Origin: Comamonadaceae bacterium
Lineage (GTDB): Bacteria; Pseudomonadota; Gammaproteobacteria; Burkholderiales; Burkholderiaceae
NCBI GenBank assembly: GCA_947377705.1
Contig: CANCGU010000201.1
Coordinates: 1 to 5,085, forward strand
Length of the DNA: 5,085 nt
Direction: 5' to 3'
Of the stretch, positions 1 to 5,085 are shown piece after piece. The notes beneath the pieces were generated by a model, which searched no databases, had not been told where the DNA came from, and saw only the letters and a list, made by a program, of their open reading frames with translations. A program made the position numbers and the translations under genes. Within the stretch, counting starts at the first letter, position 1; each line of letters starts with the position of its first letter.

Positions 1-1412
1 GCACCGATTACTCAGGCCCTGTGAATGACCGCGCTTGCTTGCACATCGACAACACGTACCACTTGCCAGCACTCAAGCTGGTCAGCCACCGCTGCAAAAC
101 CAACACGCAAAGCGCCACCGCTTTCCGTGGTTTCGGCGGCCCACAAGGCATGTTCGGCATCGAGACGGTGATGGACGAAATTGCGATGACTTTGGGCAAA
201 GACCCGCTGGAAGTGCGCAAGCTCAACCTCTACAAAGACCCCGCCATTAGCGGCACGCCCGACACCATGACCACCCAATACAACCAGCTCATCGAAGACT
301 GGGTGGGTGACAAAGTGATTGCGCAGGTCGAACGCGAATCTAAGTACGCCGAACGCCGCGCAGCGGTGCAAGCCTTCAACGCCAAGAGTAAAACCCGCAA
401 GCGTGGTTTGTCGCTCGTGCCTTTGAAGTTCGGTATCAGCTTTACCGCCACCCACTTGAACCAAGGCGGCGCGCTGCTGGTGGTTTACATGGATGGCTCT
501 GTGAGCTGTAACCACGGCGGCACAGAAATGGGCCAAGGCCTCAACACCAAGATGGCGCAGGTATGTGCCGATGGTTTGGGCATCAGCGTGGACCATGTGC
601 GCATCACTGCCACCGATTCGCAAAAAGTGCCTAACGCTTCAGCCACTTCCGCTTCGAGCGGTGCTGACATCAACGGCGCGGCCATCATGAACGCCACCCT
701 GCAAATGCGTGAGCGCTTGAAGCCTGTGGCCGCCCGTATGCTGGGTTGCACTGACGGCGATGTGACCTTTGCAAACAACGAAGTCCACGGTGGCGGCAAG
801 TCCGTCAAATGGGCTGATGTGACCAAGCAAGCGTATATGGAACGCGTGGGCTTGTCGGTGACGGGCTTCTACATGACGCCCGAAATCAAATACGACTTCG
901 CGACCCTGAATGGCCGCGCTTTCTATTACTACTGCTACGGCGCTGCCGTGAGCGAAGTGGAAATCGACACCCGCACGGGCGAGTGGTGGCTCAAGGCCGT
1001 GGACATCGTGCACGACGTGGGCCGCAGCATCAACCCTGCCATTGACAAAGGCCAAATCGAAGGCGCGTATGTGCAAGGCATGGGCTGGCTCACCATGGAA
1101 GAGTGTATTTGGGATAAAAAGGGCAAGCTGCTCACCCACGGCCCCAGCACCTACAAAATCCCCGTGGCGGGCGACATCCCCGAGCACTTCAAGGTGTCTT
1201 TGTTTGAGAACCAAAACAACAAGCCCACGCCTTTCAACAGCAAGGCCACGGGCGAGCCACCGCTGATGTTGGGCCTGTCTGCCTTCTTCGCCTTACGCGA
1301 TGCGGTGGCTGCCAGCGCCGATCACAAAGCCGTGGTGTACATGGACGCACCCGCCACGCCCGAGCGCATCTTGATGGCTTGTGAAGCCGTCAAGGCGAAG
1401 GCTGCGGCTTAA
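1..1412 (+). CDS. xdhB: Xanthine dehydrogenase, molybdopterin-binding large subunit (C-terminal part, 5' truncated by window edge)
   Basis: This is the Moco-binding subunit of two-subunit bacterial xanthine dehydrogenase, which oxidises hypoxanthine to xanthine and xanthine to urate in the cytoplasm. The reading frame is open to the left edge (first full codon at base 3), giving about 470 residues of a protein normally near 770-800, so the N-terminal third lies outside. Hallmarks seen: TAFRGFGGPQG, whose Arg (bases 126-128) matches the substrate-binding Arg880 of bovine enzyme; FGISFT, with Phe (429-431) matching Phe914; GGTEMGQGL in the Moco region; VTGFYMTP, with Phe (867-869) matching Phe1009; and ATGEPPL, with Glu (1254-1256) matching the catalytic base Glu1261. 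All four residues are intact, so the enzyme should act on hydroxypurines rather than aldehydes. xdhA (FeS/FAD subunit) is expected just upstream. Residue equivalences are from memory of the bovine sequence. Confidence 0.96.
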   Translation, partial: TDYSGPVNDRACLHIDNTYHLPALKLVSHRCKTNTQSATAFRGFGGPQGMFGIETVMDEIAMTLGKDPLEVRKLNLYKDPAISGTPDTMTTQYNQLIEDWVGDKVIAQVERESKYAERRAAVQAFNAKSKTRKRGLSLVPLKFGISFTATHLNQGGALLVVYMDGSVSCNHGGTEMGQGLNTKMAQVCADGLGISVDHVRITATDSQKVPNASATSASSGADINGAAIMNATLQMRERLKPVAARMLGCTDGDVTFANNEVHGGGKSVKWADVTKQAYMERVGLSVTGFYMTPEIKYDFATLNGRAFYYYCYGAAVSEVEIDTRTGEWWLKAVDIVHDVGRSINPAIDKGQIEGAYVQGMGWLTMEECIWDKKGKLLTHGPSTYKIPVAGDIPEHFKVSLFENQNNKPTPFNSKATGEPPLMLGLSAFFALRDAVAASADHKAVVYMDAPATPERILMACEAVKAKAAA

Positions 1413-1419
1413 AACCTAC

Positions 1420-2256
1420 GTGCCTCGTTACACCGCTGAGTTATTGAACCAACTCCAACATGCCGACGGCGTGTTGGTGTCGGTCGAGAGCGTGCAGGGC
1501 TCGGGTCCACGCGAGGTGGGCGCTTGGATGGCAGTGTTTCCGCAGACCTTGGTCAACACCATTGGTGGCGGGCACTTGGAGTTTCAGGCCATCACGGAGG
1601 CGCGTGCATTGATGGCACGTCCCGTTTCTGAAAATGCCTCAAGCGCTGCGACCCACGAAGACAACGCACTCACCACGCGCTATGCCCTAGGCCCCGCTTT
1701 GGGGCAGTGTTGCGGCGGCGTGGTGCATTTGAAGTTCGAACGCATCAGCGCCGCCGATGCGCCCGCACTCAAGCAGCGCTTGCTGGCCAATGGCCAACCG
1801 CTTGCACTGTTTGGCGGTGGTCATGTGGGTCGTGCTTTGGTCAATGTACTCAGCACCTTGCCCTACAACGTGCAGTGGATTGACAGCCGCGACGAAATAT
1901 TCCCCGCACATCTACCGCCCAACGTGGTGTGCGAACACTCCGATCCCGTGCATGCGGCGGTGGCTGATTTGCCCAGCGGTGCATCTGTGCTCATCATGAG
2001 CTTTAGCCACGCCGAAGATTTAGATGTGGTGGCGGCTTGTCTCAAGCGCCAACGCCTGCATGGTGATTTGAAATTTGTGGGACTCATTGGCAGCAAAACC
2101 AAATGGGCCACCTTCAAACATCGACTCGAAGCCAAGGGCTTCAAGGCGGATGAGTTGACCTTCGTCACTTGTCCGATTGGCGTGAGTGGTATTGCGGGCA
2201 AGGAGCCCGAAGTCATTGCTGTGTCGGTGGCGGCACAGTTGTTGCAAGCCCGATAA
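1420..2256 (+). CDS. xdhC: Xanthine dehydrogenase accessory protein XdhC (Moco insertion/maturation chaperone)
   Basis: XdhC binds molybdenum cofactor, protects it while it is sulfurated, and hands it to the XdhB apo-subunit; it is not part of the finished enzyme. The 278-residue product has the N-terminal XdhC/CoxI domain (GSGPRE near residue 30, GGGHLE at 49-54, GQCCGG with Cys97-Cys98) and a C-terminal Rossmann-like XdhC_C domain (FGGGHVGRAL around 131-140, GLIGSK at 221-226, CPIGVSGIAGKEPEVIA from Cys251). In R. capsulatus XdhC a conserved cysteine is needed for Moco binding; the Cys pair here is the likely counterpart. I chose GTG 1420, 7 bases after the xdhB stop, because it puts the usual 15-20 residues before the first conserved strand. 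An in-frame GTG at 1381 would add 13 Arg/Lys-rich residues and overlap xdhB by 32 bases. Neither start has a clear Shine-Dalgarno, so translation is probably coupled to xdhB. Confidence 0.93.
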   Translation: MPRYTAELLNQLQHADGVLVSVESVQGSGPREVGAWMAVFPQTLVNTIGGGHLEFQAITEARALMARPVSENASSAATHEDNALTTRYALGPALGQCCGGVVHLKFERISAADAPALKQRLLANGQPLALFGGGHVGRALVNVLSTLPYNVQWIDSRDEIFPAHLPPNVVCEHSDPVHAAVADLPSGASVLIMSFSHAEDLDVVAACLKRQRLHGDLKFVGLIGSKTKWATFKHRLEAKGFKADELTFVTCPIGVSGIAGKEPEVIAVSVAAQLLQAR

Positions 2257-2261
2257 CAAGT

Positions 2262-2299
2262 TGCGCTAGGGTTTGCCCTGTCCCACTCACATGCGCTAG
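2262..2299. repeat. Pair of 8-bp direct repeats, TGCGCTAG
   Basis: TGCGCTAG occurs at 2262-2269 and again at 2292-2299, 30 bp apart (about three helical turns). The second copy directly abuts the TTGACA element. Between them is a short inverted repeat, AGGG-TTTG-CCCT (2268-2279), too weak and without a T-tract to be a convincing terminator for xdhC. The spacing would suit a regulator binding one face of DNA, but an 8-bp repeat this close could be chance. No function is assigned. Confidence 0.3.
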
Positions 2300-2326
2300 T
2301 TGACAAAAAGTGTATACACTTAATGT
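2300..2326 (+). promoter_or_regulatory. Candidate sigma-70 promoter for puuD-modAB
   Basis: A perfect -35 hexamer TTGACA lies at 2300-2305. The best -10 at tolerable distance is TAATGT (2321-2326, spacer 15, matching the important first, second and last positions). CTTAAT (2319-2324) and TACACT (2315-2320) are alternatives but lack a good -35 at 16-18 bp. Any of these puts the start of transcription near 2327-2334, so the mRNA would begin right at the structured leader. The short spacer is a weakness. The exact -10 is uncertain; a promoter in this gap is more certain than its precise position. Confidence 0.4.
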
Positions 2327-2328
2327 CA
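2301..2328. promoter_or_regulatory. 28-bp near-perfect palindromic operator (GntR-type appearance)
   Basis: The centre AAGTGTATACACTT (2308-2321) is a perfect 14-bp palindrome. Outer arms TGACA (2301-2305) and TGTCA (2324-2328) are also perfectly complementary about the same centre. Only the AA/AA pairs at 2306-2307 and 2322-2323 break the symmetry, so 24 of 28 bases are in matched pairs. A TGTATACA core resembles operators of GntR-superfamily regulators, which fits a purine-catabolic locus, but the regulator gene is not in the window and the family assignment is inference. The palindrome includes most of the TTGACA element, so bound protein would block RNA polymerase at the puuD promoter. 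Confidence 0.7.
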
Positions 2329-2331
2329 CCT

Positions 2332-2371
2332 GTCGCAGCGGAGCAGGGCGTATTGAGCCCTTGTTCGCGAC
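2332..2371 (+). promoter_or_regulatory. Candidate xanthine/urate riboswitch aptamer (NMT1-motif-like) in the puuD leader
   Basis: The leader RNA can fold as a rod with an asymmetric bulge. P1 pairs GTCGC (2332-2336) with GCGAC (2367-2371). The 5' junction is AGCG (2337-2340). P2a pairs GAGCA (2341-2345) with TGTTC (2362-2366), including one G-U. T2361 is bulged. P2b pairs GGGC (2346-2349) with GCCC (2357-2360), closed by a 7-base loop. The known NMT1-motif riboswitch, which senses xanthine and uric acid, is described as a hairpin with a conserved internal bulge and, in its crystal structure, three stacked stems with two junctions. It is associated with purine transport and oxidation genes, including xanthine dehydrogenase. 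Architecture and the downstream urate oxidase gene both fit. I have not compared nucleotides with the family model, so this remains a structural and contextual call. Confidence 0.55.
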
Positions 2372-2433
2372 CCTCGTGTCATTCACAGCGCCCGCAGTGG
2401 TGAATGGCAACTTTGTATCAAGTGACTGAGGTC
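2369..2433 (+). promoter_or_regulatory. Possible expression platform: anti-Shine-Dalgarno pairing plus nested hairpin
   Basis: CCTC (2372-2375) is complementary to the puuD Shine-Dalgarno core GAGG (2428-2431). The pairing can extend on one side by GTCA (2378-2381) with TGAC (2423-2426), and on the other, past a bulged C, by GA (2369-2370) with TC (2432-2433). The last two bases on the 5' side belong to the 3' strand of candidate stem P1, so the two folds compete at their boundary. Inside this region CATTCAC (2380-2386) and GTGAATG (2400-2406) form a separate 7-bp hairpin with a 13-base loop. No T-tract follows, so control would be translational rather than by termination. If ligand stabilises P1, the simplest reading is release of the Shine-Dalgarno (ON), but the direction is not shown by sequence alone. 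Confidence 0.35.
2428..2432 (+). promoter_or_regulatory. Shine-Dalgarno of puuD (GAGGT)
   Basis: GAGGT lies six bases before the ATG at 2439. It fixes the puuD start and is the only strong ribosome-binding site in the window. Confidence 0.75.
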
Positions 2434-2438
2434 TCGAC

Positions 2439-4408
<1,970 letters not shown>

Positions 4409-4417
4409 AGTGTGGGC

Positions 4418-5085
4418 ATGAATTTAAGCGCCGAAGATTTCCAAGCCATCGCGCTGACGTTGCAGCTTGCCAGCGTCACGACCATGTTGTTGCTGGTGCT
4501 CGCCACGCCTGTGGCGTGGTGGTTGGCGCACACACGGTCTGCTTGGCGTGCGCCGCTGGCCTCACTGGTCGCGCTGCCTTTGGTCTTGCCGCCTACGGTG
4601 CTGGGTTTTTATTTGTTGGTGGCACTCGGGCCGAACGGCCCGCTGGGTCAGTTCACGCAGTGGGCGGGCTGGGGCACGCTGGCGTTTAGTTTTTGGGGCT
4701 TGGTGCTGGGCTCGGTGGTTTACTCGCTGCCGTTTGCAGTGCAGCCACTCGTCAATGCATTTGAAGCCATGGGCCCTCGCCCCATGGAAGTGGCTGCAAC
4801 TTTACGAGCCAGTCAATGGGATGCCTTCTTTACTGTGGCCGTGCCATTGGCTAAGCCCGGCTTTGTGATGGCCACCATGCTGAGCTTTGCCCACACCGTG
4901 GGTGAGTTCGGTGTGGTGCTGATGATTGGCGGCAATATTCCCGACAAAACGCGTGTGGTGTCTACCCAAATTTATGGCCATGTCGAGGCCATGGAATATT
5001 CGCAAGCACATGGCTTAGCCGGCGTGATGTTGGTGTTCTCGTTTGTGGTGTTGTTGGGCTTGGCGTGGTTTAACCGTCGCCCCCA
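4418..5085 (+). CDS. modB: Molybdate ABC transporter permease ModB (3' end beyond window)
   Basis: ModB is the inner-membrane channel subunit through which molybdate passes, driven by the ATPase ModC. The frame from ATG 4418 is open for 222 codons to the right edge with no stop; the usual length is about 225-230, so only the C-terminal tip is missing. Family features seen: first transmembrane helix at about 13-38, [15 protein letters not shown] (53-67), GPNGPLG (71-77), a third hydrophobic stretch at 86-107, the cytoplasmic EAA loop [22 protein letters not shown] (124-145) that docks on ModC, and [20 protein letters not shown] (162-181). The EAA loop has Arg130 where E. coli ModB has Gly. The gene starts 9 bases after modA with only a weak AAAG/GTGGG Shine-Dalgarno, consistent with coupling in one operon. 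modC is expected downstream. Confidence 0.92.
   Translation, partial: MNLSAEDFQAIALTLQLASVTTMLLLVLATPVAWWLAHTRSAWRAPLASLVALPLVLPPTVLGFYLLVALGPNGPLGQFTQWAGWGTLAFSFWGLVLGSVVYSLPFAVQPLVNAFEAMGPRPMEVAATLRASQWDAFFTVAVPLAKPGFVMATMLSFAHTVGEFGVVLMIGGNIPDKTRVVSTQIYGHVEAMEYSQAHGLAGVMLVFSFVVLLGLAWFNRRP

Noticed and set aside
12..623. Minus-strand 203-residue frame opposite xdhB
   Set aside because: Its composition (many Ala, Val, His) is typical of a mirrored coding strand, and xdhB on the + strand has all catalytic residues.
1381..1419. Longer xdhC start at GTG 1381
   Set aside because: It adds an Arg/Lys-rich tail that overlaps xdhB and is not typical of XdhC N-termini; GTG 1420 fits better, although neither has a good Shine-Dalgarno.
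2268..2279. AGGG-TTTG-CCCT inverted repeat after xdhC as a rho-independent terminator
   Set aside because: The stem is only 4 bp and no T-tract follows, so it is too weak to call a terminator.
4627..4642. CGGGCCG-AA-CGGCCCG inverted repeat
   Set aside because: It lies within modB and encodes the conserved LGPNGPLG segment; Gly/Pro codons explain the symmetry.
4767..4787. CCATGGG...CCCATGG inverted repeat
   Set aside because: It is inside the modB frame encoding AMGPRPME and has no sign of a separate function.
4467..4868. 133-residue frame very rich in Trp, Arg and Cys
   Set aside because: It is an out-of-frame shadow of modB with composition unlike a real protein.

Overview
The window is a compact, same-strand (+) stretch of a Gram-negative genome of roughly 55-60% G+C by eye. 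Protein style and gene set suggest a betaproteobacterium, probably of the Comamonadaceae (Limnohabitans/Rhodoferax type). This placement is an inference from recognisable families (two-subunit XdhAB-type xanthine dehydrogenase, PuuD with a fused cytochrome c, ModA/ModB); no rRNA or other phylogenetic marker is present.

Layout: (1) positions 1-1412 hold the C-terminal ~470 residues of XdhB, the molybdopterin subunit of xanthine dehydrogenase, cut by the left edge. (2) xdhC (1420-2256) follows almost directly and encodes the chaperone that delivers and matures the molybdenum cofactor for xanthine dehydrogenase. (3) The 182-bp gap 2257-2438 is the only sizeable intergenic region and is densely structured. 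It has a 28-bp near-perfect palindrome with core AAGTGTATACACTT, a TTGACA promoter element inside that palindrome, a two-stem bulged hairpin that looks like a xanthine/urate (NMT1-motif) riboswitch aptamer, a 7-bp hairpin, and a Shine-Dalgarno sequence with a possible upstream anti-Shine-Dalgarno partner. (4) puuD (2439-3656) encodes a membrane urate oxidase fused to a cytochrome c domain. (5) modA (3656-4408) overlaps puuD by one base (TAATG) and encodes the periplasmic molybdate-binding protein. (6) modB (4418 to the right edge) encodes the molybdate ABC permease and is open at the window end.

The genes form a coherent pathway. Xanthine dehydrogenase, a molybdoenzyme matured by XdhC, oxidises hypoxanthine and xanthine to urate. 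PuuD oxidises urate and passes electrons to its own haem c. ModAB(C) imports the molybdate from which the cofactor is made. Tight coupling of puuD-modA-modB behind one regulated leader suggests that purine availability also controls molybdate uptake. The most interesting element is the puuD leader, where a palindromic operator and a candidate 8-oxopurine riboswitch lie three bases apart.
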